From Lachnospiraceae bacterium (GTDB lineage: Bacteria; Bacillota; Clostridia; Lachnospirales; Lachnospiraceae), in assembly GCA_022510525.1 (NCBI GenBank), contig JAFLTH010000010.1, forward strand, positions 1 through 52,393: a stretch of 52,393 bases of DNA. The letters are read 5' to 3'. Every line of letters begins with the position of its first letter. Positions within the stretch are counted from its first letter, which is position 1. Of this stretch, positions 1 to 9,944 are shown piece after piece. The notes below the pieces were generated by a model that did no database searches, had not been told where the DNA came from, and worked only from the letters and a program-made list of their open reading frames with translations. A program made the position numbers and the translations under genes.

Positions 1-2
1 TG

Positions 3-986
3 GATGAGATGAGTAACTGGTATGTCAGAAGAAGCCGTGAGCGTTTCTGGGCAAAGGGAATGGAGCAGGATAAAATCAATGCATATATGACATTGTATAC
101 GGCGCTTGTGGAGATATCCAAGTGTGCGGCTCCAATGATTCCTTTTATGACGGAAGAGATTTATCTTAATCTGGTAAAAAGTATAGATGCGTCTGCTCCG
201 GAAAGCATTCATCTGTGCGACTTCCCTGTAGCCAATGATAAGATGATTGATAAGAAACTTGAAGAGGATATGGATGAGGTTCTTAAGATTGTCGTAATGG
301 GACGAGCTGCACGTAATGCTGCCAACATCAAGAATCGTCAGCCTATCGGAACAATGTTTGTGAAGGCTGAAAATGAGCTTGGCGATTTTTATAAAGATAT
401 AATAAAAGAGGAGCTTAACGTAAAAGAAATCAAATTTACAGAGGATGTAAGGGAGTTTACAAGTTACAGCTTTAAACCGCAGCTTCGAACCGTAGGACCT
501 AAGTATGGCAAACAGCTGGGCGGCATCCAGAAGGTGCTTGGAAGTCTGGACGGCAACAAGGCAATGGACGAGCTTAATGCAAACGGAGTCCTTAAATTTG
601 ATGTGGACGGTACTGAAATTGCATTGACAAAAGATGATTTGTTGATAGAGATGGCTCAAAAAGAAGGTTATGTATCCGAGGCCGATAACAATATTACGGT
701 TGTACTTGATACTAATTTAACAAACGAGCTGATTGAAGAAGGTTTTGTATATGAGGTAATAAGCAAGATTCAGACCATGCGTAAGGATGCTGACTTTGAA
801 GTTATGGATCATATAAAGGTATCAATCAATGATAACGAAAAAGTAGCAACTATTGTACGGAATAACGCAGAAATAATTTCCGGAAAGGTGCTTGCAGAGG
901 AGATTGTATCCGGTGAAACCCTGTCTGTATCCAAAGAATGGAATGTCAATGGAGAAAAGGTTGTTATCGGAATAGAAAAGAAGTAG
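3..986 (+). CDS. ileS: Isoleucine-tRNA ligase, C-terminal part (partial at window edge)
   Basis: This is the 3' end of isoleucyl-tRNA synthetase, which charges tRNA-Ile in the cytoplasm. The frame is open from base 3, so the start and the catalytic core with HIGH and KMSKS motifs lie outside the window. The first residues (SNWYVRRSRERFW) and the following stretch with PMIPFMTEEIY are the anticodon-binding helical domain typical of class I Ile/Val/Leu enzymes. The last 150 residues (VVLDTNLTNELIEEGF, then IQTMRKDADFEV) match the tail of the eukaryote-like IleRS2 type, with no C-terminal zinc-finger cysteines as in E. coli IleRS. Family identity is very secure; the IleRS2 subtype is inferred from the tail only. 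glgP follows after a 90-bp gap with its own promoter. Confidence 0.96.
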   Translation, partial: DEMSNWYVRRSRERFWAKGMEQDKINAYMTLYTALVEISKCAAPMIPFMTEEIYLNLVKSIDASAPESIHLCDFPVANDKMIDKKLEEDMDEVLKIVVMGRAARNAANIKNRQPIGTMFVKAENELGDFYKDIIKEELNVKEIKFTEDVREFTSYSFKPQLRTVGPKYGKQLGGIQKVLGSLDGNKAMDELNANGVLKFDVDGTEIALTKDDLLIEMAQKEGYVSEADNNITVVLDTNLTNELIEEGFVYEVISKIQTMRKDADFEVMDHIKVSINDNEKVATIVRNNAEIISGKVLAEEIVSGETLSVSKEWNVNGEKVVIGIEKK

Positions 987-1003
987 CAAAGAACTCGTCA
1001 ATC

Positions 1004-1012
1004 TGATATAAT
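1004..1012 (+). promoter_or_regulatory. Extended -10 promoter candidate for glgP
   Basis: TGATATAAT is an extended -10 box (TGn-TATAAT) 65 bp before the glgP start. The -35 position holds only a weak match (TAGCAA). A small AGCC/GGCT stem follows in the leader. Confidence 0.45.
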
Positions 1013-1076
1013 AGACTAGAGCCTAGCGGCTTTATGGTTCTTGATAAGTTGCGACATATTTTGAGGAGGTAGATGC

Positions 1077-3563
1077 ATGCAAAAGAAAACAGCAACATTT
1101 GATACAGAGCTCTTTAAAAGAAGTGTGCTTTATAATGTAAAGACACTTTATAGGAAAACTCTGGAGGAAGCAACTGACCAGCAGATTTTTCAGGCAGTGT
1201 CCTATGCAGTTAAGGATGCAATTGTAGACCAGTGGCTTGCAACCCAGGAAGAATATGAAAAACAGGATCCCAAGATGGTGTATTATCTGTCCATGGAATT
1301 CCTTATGGGTCGTGCACTCGGTAATAATATGATTAATTTACAGGCATATGACGTTTTTAAAGATGCATTGGAAGAACTTGGTATTGATATCAATATAATT
1401 GAAGATCAGGAGCCGGATGCAGCTCTTGGAAACGGAGGCTTGGGAAGGCTTGCAGCTTGTTTCCTGGATTCACTTGCGACTCTTGGTTATGCTGCATATG
1501 GCTGTGGTATACGTTACCGTTATGGTATGTTTAAGCAGGAAATAAAAGACGGTTATCAGGTAGAAGCTCCGGATAACTGGTTACAGGACGGTAACCCGTT
1601 TGAGCTGCGCAGACCGGAATATGCCAAAGAGGTTAAATTCGGCGGCTATGTTAATGTGTATGTAGATGAAAACGGCAGAAACAACTTCAAACAGGAAGGC
1701 TACCAGTCAGTTCGTGCAATTCCTTACGATATTCCGGTTGTCGGTTATGGCAACGGTATTGTAAATACACTGCGTATCTGGGATGCAGAGCCGGTAGAAT
1801 GTTTCCATCTGGATTCTTTTGACAAGGGTGATTATCACAAGGCTGTTGAGCAGGAGAATCTTGCAAGAAACATCGTAGAGGTGTTGTATCCGAACGATAA
1901 CCATTATGCAGGAAAAGAGCTGCGTTTAAAACAGCAGTACTTCTTTATCTCCGCATCCGTACAGGAAGCTGTGGAAAAATATATGCGTAAGCATAAAAAT
2001 ATAAAGAAGTTCCATGAAAAAGTTACGTTCCAGTTGAATGATACCCATCCGACAGTTGCAGTTGCAGAGTTGATGCGTATTCTGATGGATGAATATTATC
2101 TTACCTGGGATGAGGCATGGGATGTTACAACCAAGACCTGTGCTTACACAAACCATACGATTATGGCAGAAGCCTTGGAAAAATGGCCTATTGAGCTTTT
2201 CTCCAGACTGCTTCCTCGTGTATATCAGATTGTAGAGGAGATTAACCGTAGATTCATTGCACAGATTGAGCAGCGCTATCCCGGTGATCAGGAAAAAATT
2301 AAAAAGATGGCTATTATCTATGACGGTCAGGTTAAGATGGCACATCTTGCAATTGCATCCGGCTATTCGGTTAACGGTGTAGCAAGATTACATACAGAAA
2401 TCCTGAAGAATCAGGAATTAAAAGACTTCTATGAGATGATGCCTGAGAAGTTCAATAACAAGACAAACGGCATTACGCAGAGGCGTTTCTTATTGCACGG
2501 AAATCCGTTACTTGCAAAATGGGTTACCGACCATGTAGGAAGTGACTGGATTACAGACCTGCCTAAGATTAATAAATTGAAAGTCTATGCTGATGATGAA
2601 AAGGCACAGCAGGAATTTATGAACATTAAGTATCAAAACAAAGTGCGCCTTGCAAAATATATCAAGGAGCATAACGGTATTGATGTAGATCCCCGCTCAA
2701 TCTTTGATGTGCAGGTAAAGAGGCTTCATGAGTATAAACGTCAGTTGTTGAATATTTTGCATGTTATGTATCTATACAATGAGCTTAAAGAACATCCGGA
2801 TATGGATTTCTATCCGAGAACATTTATCTTTGGTGCCAAAGCGGCAGCAGGCTATCTCAATGCGAAGCTGACCATCAAACTTATTAATTCGGTTGCTGAT
2901 GTGATCAATAATGATGCAAGTATCAACGGTAAGATTAAAGTAGTCTTCATAGAGAATTACCGCGTATCCAATGCTGAGATGATTTTTGCAGCTGCCGATG
3001 TATCTGAGCAGATTTCAACTGCAAGTAAAGAGGCATCCGGTACAGGAAATATGAAGTTTATGTTGAACGGCGCACTCACAATCGGCACTATGGATGGTGC
3101 AAATGTTGAGATTGTTGAAGAGGTTGGAGAAGAGAATGCATTTATCTTTGGTTTAAGTTCCGATGAAGTTATCCGGTTTGAGAACTTTGGCGGATATAAT
3201 CCGATGGATATATTTAATAACGATCCTGATATTAGAAAAGTACTTATGCAGTTGATCAACGGAACTTACTCACCGAATGATCCTGACCTGTTCAGAACCT
3301 TATATAACTCATTACTTAATACGCAGAGTACGTCTAAAGCAGATACTTACTTTATTCTGAAAGATTTCAAATCTTATGCTGAGGCTCAGAAGAAAGTAGA
3401 AGCAGCATACAAGAATGAAAAAGGCTGGGCTAAGAGCGCTATTCTGAATGTGGCCTGCTCCGGTAAGTTTACTTCTGACAGAACTATTCAGGAGTATGTA
3501 GACGATATCTGGAAGCTGGATAAGGTAGTTATTCCGGCGAAGACAGGTAAGTCTTCCAAATAG
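1077..3563 (+). CDS. glgP: Glycogen/alpha-glucan phosphorylase
   Basis: The product is an 828-aa glycogen/starch phosphorylase (GT35), which releases glucose-1-phosphate from alpha-1,4-glucans using pyridoxal phosphate. The length is normal for bacterial GlgP. The hallmark PLP site SGTGNMKFMLNGALTIG is intact, with the Schiff-base lysine at residue 660. GNGGLGRLAACFLDS near residue 120 and VKRLHEYKRQ in the C-terminal domain are also classic. The ATG at 1077 is set by GAGGAGG ending 7 nt upstream. The gene stands alone between its own promoter and a strong terminator at 3590, so it is probably monocistronic and not in a glg operon here. The assignment is secure; whether glycogen or maltodextrin is the main substrate cannot be read from sequence. 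Confidence 0.98.
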   Translation: MQKKTATFDTELFKRSVLYNVKTLYRKTLEEATDQQIFQAVSYAVKDAIVDQWLATQEEYEKQDPKMVYYLSMEFLMGRALGNNMINLQAYDVFKDALEELGIDINIIEDQEPDAALGNGGLGRLAACFLDSLATLGYAAYGCGIRYRYGMFKQEIKDGYQVEAPDNWLQDGNPFELRRPEYAKEVKFGGYVNVYVDENGRNNFKQEGYQSVRAIPYDIPVVGYGNGIVNTLRIWDAEPVECFHLDSFDKGDYHKAVEQENLARNIVEVLYPNDNHYAGKELRLKQQYFFISASVQEAVEKYMRKHKNIKKFHEKVTFQLNDTHPTVAVAELMRILMDEYYLTWDEAWDVTTKTCAYTNHTIMAEALEKWPIELFSRLLPRVYQIVEEINRRFIAQIEQRYPGDQEKIKKMAIIYDGQVKMAHLAIASGYSVNGVARLHTEILKNQELKDFYEMMPEKFNNKTNGITQRRFLLHGNPLLAKWVTDHVGSDWITDLPKINKLKVYADDEKAQQEFMNIKYQNKVRLAKYIKEHNGIDVDPRSIFDVQVKRLHEYKRQLLNILHVMYLYNELKEHPDMDFYPRTFIFGAKAAAGYLNAKLTIKLINSVADVINNDASINGKIKVVFIENYRVSNAEMIFAAADVSEQISTASKEASGTGNMKFMLNGALTIGTMDGANVEIVEEVGEENAFIFGLSSDEVIRFENFGGYNPMDIFNNDPDIRKVLMQLINGTYSPNDPDLFRTLYNSLLNTQSTSKADTYFILKDFKSYAEAQKKVEAAYKNEKGWAKSAILNVACSGKFTSDRTIQEYVDDIWKLDKVVIPAKTGKSSK

Positions 3564-3589
3564 AAATATTTAATTAATTGCTCAGAACT

Positions 3590-3627
3590 AAAACACCATG
3601 CGGATTTTAACCCGTATGGTGTTTTTA
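3590..3627 (+). terminator. Rho-independent terminator of glgP
   Basis: A 14-bp stem (AAAACACCATGCGG at 3590-3603 with CCGTATGGTGTTTT at 3612-3625, one G-U pair) is followed by a T-rich tail. It lies 27 bp after the glgP stop. The A-rich left flank would let it work in both directions. Confidence 0.9.
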
Positions 3628-3669
3628 TTACATAAAATCTTTAATTCATTACAATTATTATCATGTGTA

Positions 3670-3698
3670 TGGACAAAAGTGTAGATATTGGTTATAAT
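3670..3698 (+). promoter_or_regulatory. SigA-type promoter for the 3725 gene
   Basis: TGGACA (3670-3675), a 17-bp spacer and a perfect TATAAT (3693-3698) lie 27 bp before the start codon, leaving a leader of about 20 nt. Confidence 0.75.
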
Positions 3699-3724
3699 AT
3701 ATATACTTAAAAGGGGTGATTCCA

Positions 3725-4168
3725 ATGTACATAAATAATCTTGGAATGCGTGATGAAGCGGCACAAAGTATTGCTGCAAACGTAAATGCAAATAATATAA
3801 CAGGTTCAAAGTCTTCCGGTGCAAAGACTGCAAATAAAACAAATTTCCCTACGGCGCTTGAAAGTGCTGTGGAAAGTCAGGTTGCAGCGTTGGCTGAAGA
3901 TCCCAAAACAACTCTTACTATTGAGGAAGCTCTTGCACGTTTGAAGAATGACCCTGAATGGGAAGATGTTGGAACAGCATTGTCAGCTTTGTATAATAAC
4001 CAGCATAGGATGCAGGTGCAGATGAGTCTTATGTCTGCTGGGATTACAAACGGACTCACAGGTCTTTCATCCTACTCGCAATATGGACTTGGTGCGCTGG
4101 CAACATCAGCTTATGGTGGAGTTTCCAATATTCTTGGAAGCAGTATTTTCGCTGACCAGTTAATATAA
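3725..4168 (+). CDS. Small unknown protein with flagellar-substrate-like N-terminus
   Basis: The product is 147 aa and belongs to no family I can name. The ATG at 3725 is preferred over the in-frame GTG at 3716 because the ribosome binding site AAGGGG (3711-3716) sits 8 nt before it and overlaps the GTG. There is no signal peptide or clear membrane segment. The first 20 residues (MYINNLGMRDEAAQSIAA) start with a short beta-type stretch and then a polar Ala/Asn/Ser-rich region, recalling leaderless proteins exported by the flagellar machinery. An acidic helix (residues 60-95) and a Gly/Ser/Ala/Leu-rich tail follow. It has its own promoter and a terminator, so it is a single-gene unit. The coding call is good; the function is unknown. 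Confidence 0.8.
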   Translation: MYINNLGMRDEAAQSIAANVNANNITGSKSSGAKTANKTNFPTALESAVESQVAALAEDPKTTLTIEEALARLKNDPEWEDVGTALSALYNNQHRMQVQMSLMSAGITNGLTGLSSYSQYGLGALATSAYGGVSNILGSSIFADQLI

Positions 4169-4224
4169 ATTTTAATCGTGTTGTATATACCTTTTAATAA
4201 ATAGAATAATGGTATTGTGATTTT

Positions 4225-4266
4225 AAAGAATCTTCGCTATATTTGATATAGTGAAGATTCTTTTTA
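4225..4266 (+). terminator. Rho-independent terminator
   Basis: Stem GAATCTTCGCTATA (4228-4241) pairs with TATAGTGAAGATTC (4247-4260) with one G-U pair, followed by TTTTT. It ends the 3725 transcript and its A-rich flank may also act on the other strand. Confidence 0.9.
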
Positions 4267-4337
4267 TGAGAGAAAGACTGAATTTCCTGCTTATAATTTG
4301 AATAAACACATTAGAATTGAAAGGTGTAATTATTAAT

Positions 4338-5648
4338 ATGGAAAAGGCGTTACTTGTAGGAGTTAATTTGAATAATGGTGAAGATTACAAACTGTCATTA
4401 GAGGAATTGGAAAACCTTGCGCAGGCGTGCGACATGGAAGTGGTCGCAATTGTAGAGCAGAACCTGCCGGAAATCCACAAGGCCTTTTACATTGGAACCG
4501 GAAAAGTGGATGAGGTTAAGGAAGAGGCGGAGTATCAGGATGCGGATGTGGTCATTTTTGATAACTCGCTTTCACCTATGCAGCTTCGTAACCTTCAGGA
4601 TAGAATCGGAATACCTGTTATGGATAGGAGTACGTTGATACTTGATATCTTTGCAAAAAGAGCACGTTCCGGAGAGGCCAAGCTTCAAGTGGAAGTGGCG
4701 AGATTGCAATATATGCTTCCAAGACTGGTAGGTCTTCATGCAGCCCTCAGCCGACAGGGCGGTGCAAGCGGCTCTATGAGTAACAGGGGTGCCGGTGAGA
4801 CGAAACTGGAATTGGACAGGCGTGTATTGGAGCATAGACTTGCCGAGTGTAAAAGGGAGCTTAAGGAAGTCAGTGCCCAACGGCAGGTGCAGCGTAAACA
4901 GCGTGCTTCATCCGGAATACCGCGGGTGGCGTTGGTGGGCTATACAAATGCAGGCAAGTCAACTTTGCTAAATGCTATGCTGGAGTTGTATGGCGTGGAT
5001 GAAATTGATGTGGAAGAGAAAAAAGTTATGGAGAAGGATATGCTTTTTGCGACTCTGGATACGACGGTGCGAAAGATAGCGCCTGAGAATCATCATACAT
5101 TTCTGCTTTCTGATACGGTCGGATTCATTCATAAGCTGCCGCATCACCTTGTAGATGCTTTTCGCTCTACGCTTGAGGAGGCAAAAGAGGCGGATATTCT
5201 GCTCCAGGTTATTGATTACAGTGACGAGCATTATAAGGAGCAGATTGCGGTTACGGAGAGGACTTTGAAGGAGCTTGGTGCGGAAGGCATACCTATGATT
5301 TATGTTTATAATAAGGCGGATAAGGTGTCGGTTGATGAGCTTCCGGGCTCCATGGCCATTGATGATAGACCGCATAGAAATCAACTACCAATTGTCACAT
5401 CTGACAGTATATATTTGTCTGCAAAAGAGAAAGTTGGCATGGAAGAACTGATTTGTCTGATCGAAGAAAAGCTGTCGGGCGGTTATAAGGAGTGCAGTAT
5501 GCTCATACCGTATACAGACGGAAGGGCGGTGTCTTATCTGAATGAGAATGCGGTGGTGTATGATACGCAGTATAAGGAAGACGGGGTTCTTATCAGGGTG
5601 AACTGCAAATTGGAAGATTATCAGTATTATAGTAAGTATTTAGTGTAA
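4338..5648 (+). CDS. hflX: GTPase HflX
   Basis: HflX is a ribosome-associated GTPase that splits or rescues stalled 50S/70S particles under stress. The N-terminal nucleotide-binding HflX domain (LVGVNL, later FYIGTGKVDEV) and the coiled linker with RGAGETKLELDRR are typical. The G domain carries G1 GYTNAGKST (about residue 200), G3 DTVGF (about 259) and G4 NKAD (about 324), all intact. I take ATG 4338 as the start (436 aa) because AAAGGTG lies 11 nt upstream. An in-frame TTG at 4317 has no ribosome binding site and would add seven residues not typical of the family. The gene is flanked by terminators on both sides and is probably monocistronic. Confidence 0.95.
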   Translation: MEKALLVGVNLNNGEDYKLSLEELENLAQACDMEVVAIVEQNLPEIHKAFYIGTGKVDEVKEEAEYQDADVVIFDNSLSPMQLRNLQDRIGIPVMDRSTLILDIFAKRARSGEAKLQVEVARLQYMLPRLVGLHAALSRQGGASGSMSNRGAGETKLELDRRVLEHRLAECKRELKEVSAQRQVQRKQRASSGIPRVALVGYTNAGKSTLLNAMLELYGVDEIDVEEKKVMEKDMLFATLDTTVRKIAPENHHTFLLSDTVGFIHKLPHHLVDAFRSTLEEAKEADILLQVIDYSDEHYKEQIAVTERTLKELGAEGIPMIYVYNKADKVSVDELPGSMAIDDRPHRNQLPIVTSDSIYLSAKEKVGMEELICLIEEKLSGGYKECSMLIPYTDGRAVSYLNENAVVYDTQYKEDGVLIRVNCKLEDYQYYSKYLV

Positions 5649-5665
5649 AGGTGTTGAACCTGAAC

Positions 5666-5714
5666 TGACCCCAACAGTTAGATTTTGGAATCTGACTGTT
5701 GGAGGTCATTTTTT
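5666..5714 (+). terminator. Rho-independent terminator of hflX
   Basis: A long stem (arms about 5666-5685 and 5690-5708, around the core CAACAGT/ACTGTTG with one G-U and a bulge) is followed by TTTTTT. It lies 18 bp after the hflX stop. Confidence 0.85.
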
Positions 5715-5753
5715 ATGCATATTTATATATTTTATATGGATATATGAGTTGTG

Positions 5754-5784
5754 ATTTGCAAATATAACTTAATTGAGTTATAAT
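5754..5784 (+). promoter_or_regulatory. Promoter with overlapping inverted-repeat operator candidate
   Basis: TTGCAA (5756-5761), a 17-bp spacer and TATAAT (5779-5784) form a good SigA promoter. The -35 lies inside the perfect palindrome ATTTGCAAAT (5754-5763). The spacer and -10 contain TATAACT (5763-5769) paired with AGTTATA (5776-5782), that is TATAAC-N8-GTTATA. The same arrangement occurs at 10454-10484. I infer a repressor or activator site for the paralogous surface-protein genes. Confidence 0.7.
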
Positions 5785-5906
5785 TGCAAAGAATTGCAAA
5801 AAATTTTTTAAATGTGCAACTTTTTGAAAAAAAGTATCTCTATATAAATAGAAAGAAGAATTAAGAGGGTACTTTACAAAATCTAAAGATAGGAGACAAA
5901 TTGAAA

Positions 5907-8900
5907 ATGAATCTATTAAAAAAAAGAATTGTTGCAAGTATGTTGGCTATTACAATGATTGTTTCGTCATTGCACTTTTCTACATATGAGGTTTATGCAG
6001 AAGAAGTGTCGAACGAAACAACAGATGTAATGGTAGATACCGGCGAAGGTGGAGAGGCTTCTTCATTACAAAGTGGTGATGATGAGAGCGGCTCTGAAAT
6101 CATTGAAAATGATGAGGATGAAAGCAACCCTGAAATCACCGAAGGTGCTGACTATGAAAGTGAGCCCGAAAATGTAGAAGACGGTGATAACGGAGGCTCA
6201 TCTGAAAACGTATCTGATGTTGATGACAGCAGTACTTCCGAATCTGAGCAGATTCCGACGGAAGAAGCAGAATATGCCGATTCACAAGAGCAGACTGATG
6301 AAGAAAACTCAGAGAATGAGGAATCCGCTTTTCCTATTGAAGCAAAGGCAAGCAGCGGCTATATCGCTAAGGGCAAATCCGGAAATATTACATGGTCGAT
6401 AGACAATAACGGTAAACTGCTGGTTGAAGGAACCGGAGATTTTGAAGAAGAGGATTATGATGAGGATGATTTTTATAATGAGTTTGCAAGAGCGCCATGG
6501 TATGGTTATTGTACACGCATTAAATTTGCTGAGGTTAATGTAACCGGTATGACTGATGCATCATGGATGTTTTATAACTTAGAGAGTCTGACAAGGATTG
6601 ATCTAAGTGGCTTTGACACGAGCAAGATAACGGATATGAGTCATATGTTTGACGAATGTACTGGATTAACCAGCATAGATGTGAGTGGTTTTGATACTTC
6701 TAATGTAATAAATATGGAAGGTATGTTTTCTGCCTGCTCGTCTTTAAACCATTTGGATTTAAGTAATTTTAATACCGAAAAAGTGACAAATATGTCATAT
6801 ATGTTTGGATGCTATATATTAAGAAGACTGGATATAAGCAGTTTTGATACAAAAAATGTGACAAATATGTCAAATATGTTCAGTTGTGCAAGACTCACGG
6901 ATTTGGATGTCAGTAAGTTTAATACCGCAAATGTAACTGACATGAGTTATATGTTTTCAGGTTGTGGAAGCTTAAGCAGCATAGATGTAAGCGGTTTTAA
7001 TACCGCAAATGTAACTGACATGAGTTATATGTTTTCAAATTGCGAAAACTTAACAAACATAGATTTAAGAGGTTTTAATACTGAAAAAGTAACAAAGGTG
7101 GATCGTATTATTGATGGCTGTGCAAGTTTGAAAAGTGTAGATATGAGTAACTTTAATATCGGCAATGCAACAGACCTGCACGATTTGTTTGGTTCGTGCG
7201 ACAGTCTTGAATCGATCAAAACCCCATGCGGGGTTACGCAATACATCTATCTGCCGGTACAGTCAGGTGAGGCATGGATTACACCTGATGAAGAGAGAAT
7301 CACTTACCTGCCAATGAATTTGGAAGAAAGTGTTGTTATAACAAAAATTAAATTAGATGTTGAAGATGGCGGCAATGTTGAAGAGAGAAACGGCAGCTAT
7401 GAAAATATTACATGGACAATTGATAAATACGGTAAGCTGACGGTTGAGGGTACGGGGAATTTTGCTCCTATTTTGACGAAGGACGAAGATGGCTATTATG
7501 AATATGCATATGACAGAGCGCCATGGTATAATTATGGCTATTATATTAAATCTGCCGAGATTAAAGTAAAAGGAATGACTGATGCATCCTATATGTTTTA
7601 TGAATGCAGGAACCTTACCAGTATAGATTTGAGTGATTTTGATACAAGTCAGGTTACAAATATGATTGGTATGTTTTCAGGTTGTGCAAAACTTACAAGT
7701 CTTGATCTTAGCGGCTTTAATACGGCTAAGGTAACAGCGATGGGCGAAATGTTTTGCTACTGTAAAAGTCTTACCGATTTGAATGTAAGCTTTTTTAACA
7801 CCGCTAAAGTCACGGATATGCATATGATGTTTGATGGTTGTGCGAGTCTGACAAGCCTTGACCTTAGCAATTTTAATACTGCTAATGTAACCGATATGTC
7901 TTATATGATTGGAGATTGCTTCAGCCTGACTGATGTAAATCTGAGTAGTTTTAACACCGCAAAAGTGCAGGATATTTACGGCATGTTTAGTGGTACTTAC
8001 AGTTTGGAGAGCCTAGACCTTAGCAATTTTAATCTGTCTAAAGCAACTACACAATATTCGGTTGCCGGTATGTTTGCCGGCTGCGGCAGCTTGTCCAAGA
8101 TATTGGCGCCGATTAATCTGAAAGGAAATGTTACGCTGCCGGTATTGGTCGGTGATAAATGGTATCAGTCTGACAGAAAAGAGGTTATTTCACTGCCGCT
8201 GAATTTAAAGAAAAGTATTGTATTAACGAAAAACAGAATTCCCGATGCAGCTGAAAATCCCAGCGGTTCCATAAATCAGTCAAATATAAAAGTTGAGCTT
8301 GTTTCCGAGAAACCCTGTATCTATACCGGATATGCAATCACTCCAAAGATTGTGGCAAGCTATAATGGCATAGAGCTTAACGAGGGCAGCGACTACACGG
8401 TTAAGTACAGCAATAACATCAAAGCCGGAAGTGGTAAGATTACTGTGACCGGAAAGGGTAACCTGAGCGGAAGCAAAACTGTATTATTTACTATTGAGCA
8501 AAAACGTCTCGACAACGAGGATTATGACCCTGATGATGAAACGGCTTTTAAAGTGGAAGGCGATGTTGTAACGGTTGTCGAAGGCTCCAAGATATCTCCG
8601 GTATTGGTATACGGCGGTGTAAAACTTACAACCAAGGATTTCAAAGTGCCCGATGAATATAAAAATTACAGCTGGAAATTGTCAGATAATACTGCTAATA
8701 ATAATAGCTACAAAACGATAACCGTCACCGCTGATTCAACCGGTAATTTTAAAGGCTCAAGGGAACTTATCGTTAAAGTAATACCTAAGTCAGAGCAGAA
8801 AAACTATAAGCTTGCCGTAAGCGTAGCTAAAACTGCCAAAAACTTTGACTATACCGGTCAACCGAGAAAGCTGAAAGTAGGCGAAGAACTTACAGTATCT

Positions 8901-9938
8901 ACCAGAAATATGCCTACCGGTCTTATAGAGGGGGAGGATTATATCATATCCTATCCCAATGATGTAACAAGCGCAGGAACCAAGAAATTCACCGTTACAG
9001 GCATAAGTGACAGATGTATGGGCGCTGTAACCCAGTCCTATACCATTAAGCCTAAAAAAATAGAGTTCAGCGTAGCATATGATGAGGATAAGAGCGGATA
9101 TACTTTTGTAAGCACCGGAACTAAAGTGGACGATCTGGTAGTTAAGGACGGTGGAACAACATTGGTAGAGGGAAAGGATTATAAGGTTTCCTACAGCGGT
9201 AATAAAAAAGTCGGAACCAATGCAAAACTCACTGTAACAGGTTTGGGAAGTTATAAGGGCAGCAAGTACAAAGGCAGCTTTACAATCAATCCGGCAGTTT
9301 TAAATAATAATCCAAATAGTACGGTCGGCATGACTGACAACCTTAAAATTGCAGCTGCCGATAAAGTGTTTAAGAAGGCCGGAATTTACAAATCCGCTCC
9401 CTATGTGAGCATAAACGGAGTGTTATTGAAGGCCTCTGATTACACTGTTACATACTATCTGGATGACCCTGCAGCTAATTCTAATGCTAGAGTGATGGGT
9501 AAGGACAACAAGGTGACCAATGAAAACGGTGACACAACCATATGGGTAAAAATTGTAGGTAAAGGTAATTACAAGCCGGCAGACGAAATTGCAAATAACA
9601 CATGTTATGCAATTGCATCCTATAAGGTTCGCAGCCTGGCTTCATCAGACAGTTATGACTTATCTAAGGCAAAGGTAACTTTCCGGGATAAGACCGGAAA
9701 TACTGTCAAGAAAGCATCATACACAGGCACTCCCATCACCGGTGAAAATATAGGTGTGGTGGTTACATACAAGATAGGAAAAGAAACGGTTACACTTACT
9801 GAGGGAGAGCATTACACCGTAGAATTCATAAACAATGTGAATAAAGGCAAGGCAACCGTAGTGATTACCGGGAAAGACGATCAGACTAAGTATGTTGGAA
9901 GCAAGAGCGCAAGCTTTAGCATTGCAGTCGGTAAATAA
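5907..9938 (+). CDS. BspA-like (DUF285) secreted surface protein 1
   Basis: The product is a 1343-aa exported protein. Residues 1-31 form a signal peptide (KKR, hydrophobic core, cleavage after VYA). Residues 32 to about 148 are an Asp/Glu/Ser/Thr-rich linker. Two modules each start with a W-ID--GKL-VEGTG stretch and an APWY motif, then about nine and seven DUF285 units of about 26 residues (DMSxMFxxCxxLTSLDLSxFDTSxVT). From about residue 790 a tail of Ig-like repeats (YTG---P, DYTVKYSNN, VTGKGN) runs to the end. There is no LPXTG motif or C-terminal membrane anchor. ATG 5907 is chosen because AGGAGA-N10-ATG recurs at the paralog at 16536; a TTG at 5901 is the alternative. BspA-type proteins are known for binding host matrix or other cells; the ligand here is unknown. 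Confidence 0.92.
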   Translation: MNLLKKRIVASMLAITMIVSSLHFSTYEVYAEEVSNETTDVMVDTGEGGEASSLQSGDDESGSEIIENDEDESNPEITEGADYESEPENVEDGDNGGSSENVSDVDDSSTSESEQIPTEEAEYADSQEQTDEENSENEESAFPIEAKASSGYIAKGKSGNITWSIDNNGKLLVEGTGDFEEEDYDEDDFYNEFARAPWYGYCTRIKFAEVNVTGMTDASWMFYNLESLTRIDLSGFDTSKITDMSHMFDECTGLTSIDVSGFDTSNVINMEGMFSACSSLNHLDLSNFNTEKVTNMSYMFGCYILRRLDISSFDTKNVTNMSNMFSCARLTDLDVSKFNTANVTDMSYMFSGCGSLSSIDVSGFNTANVTDMSYMFSNCENLTNIDLRGFNTEKVTKVDRIIDGCASLKSVDMSNFNIGNATDLHDLFGSCDSLESIKTPCGVTQYIYLPVQSGEAWITPDEERITYLPMNLEESVVITKIKLDVEDGGNVEERNGSYENITWTIDKYGKLTVEGTGNFAPILTKDEDGYYEYAYDRAPWYNYGYYIKSAEIKVKGMTDASYMFYECRNLTSIDLSDFDTSQVTNMIGMFSGCAKLTSLDLSGFNTAKVTAMGEMFCYCKSLTDLNVSFFNTAKVTDMHMMFDGCASLTSLDLSNFNTANVTDMSYMIGDCFSLTDVNLSSFNTAKVQDIYGMFSGTYSLESLDLSNFNLSKATTQYSVAGMFAGCGSLSKILAPINLKGNVTLPVLVGDKWYQSDRKEVISLPLNLKKSIVLTKNRIPDAAENPSGSINQSNIKVELVSEKPCIYTGYAITPKIVASYNGIELNEGSDYTVKYSNNIKAGSGKITVTGKGNLSGSKTVLFTIEQKRLDNEDYDPDDETAFKVEGDVVTVVEGSKISPVLVYGGVKLTTKDFKVPDEYKNYSWKLSDNTANNNSYKTITVTADSTGNFKGSRELIVKVIPKSEQKNYKLAVSVAKTAKNFDYTGQPRKLKVGEELTVSTRNMPTGLIEGEDYIISYPNDVTSAGTKKFTVTGISDRCMGAVTQSYTIKPKKIEFSVAYDEDKSGYTFVSTGTKVDDLVVKDGGTTLVEGKDYKVSYSGNKKVGTNAKLTVTGLGSYKGSKYKGSFTINPAVLNNNPNSTVGMTDNLKIAAADKVFKKAGIYKSAPYVSINGVLLKASDYTVTYYLDDPAANSNARVMGKDNKVTNENGDTTIWVKIVGKGNYKPADEIANNTCYAIASYKVRSLASSDSYDLSKAKVTFRDKTGNTVKKASYTGTPITGENIGVVVTYKIGKETVTLTEGEHYTVEFINNVNKGKATVVITGKDDQTKYVGSKSASFSIAVGK

Positions 9939-9944
9939 TCTTTA

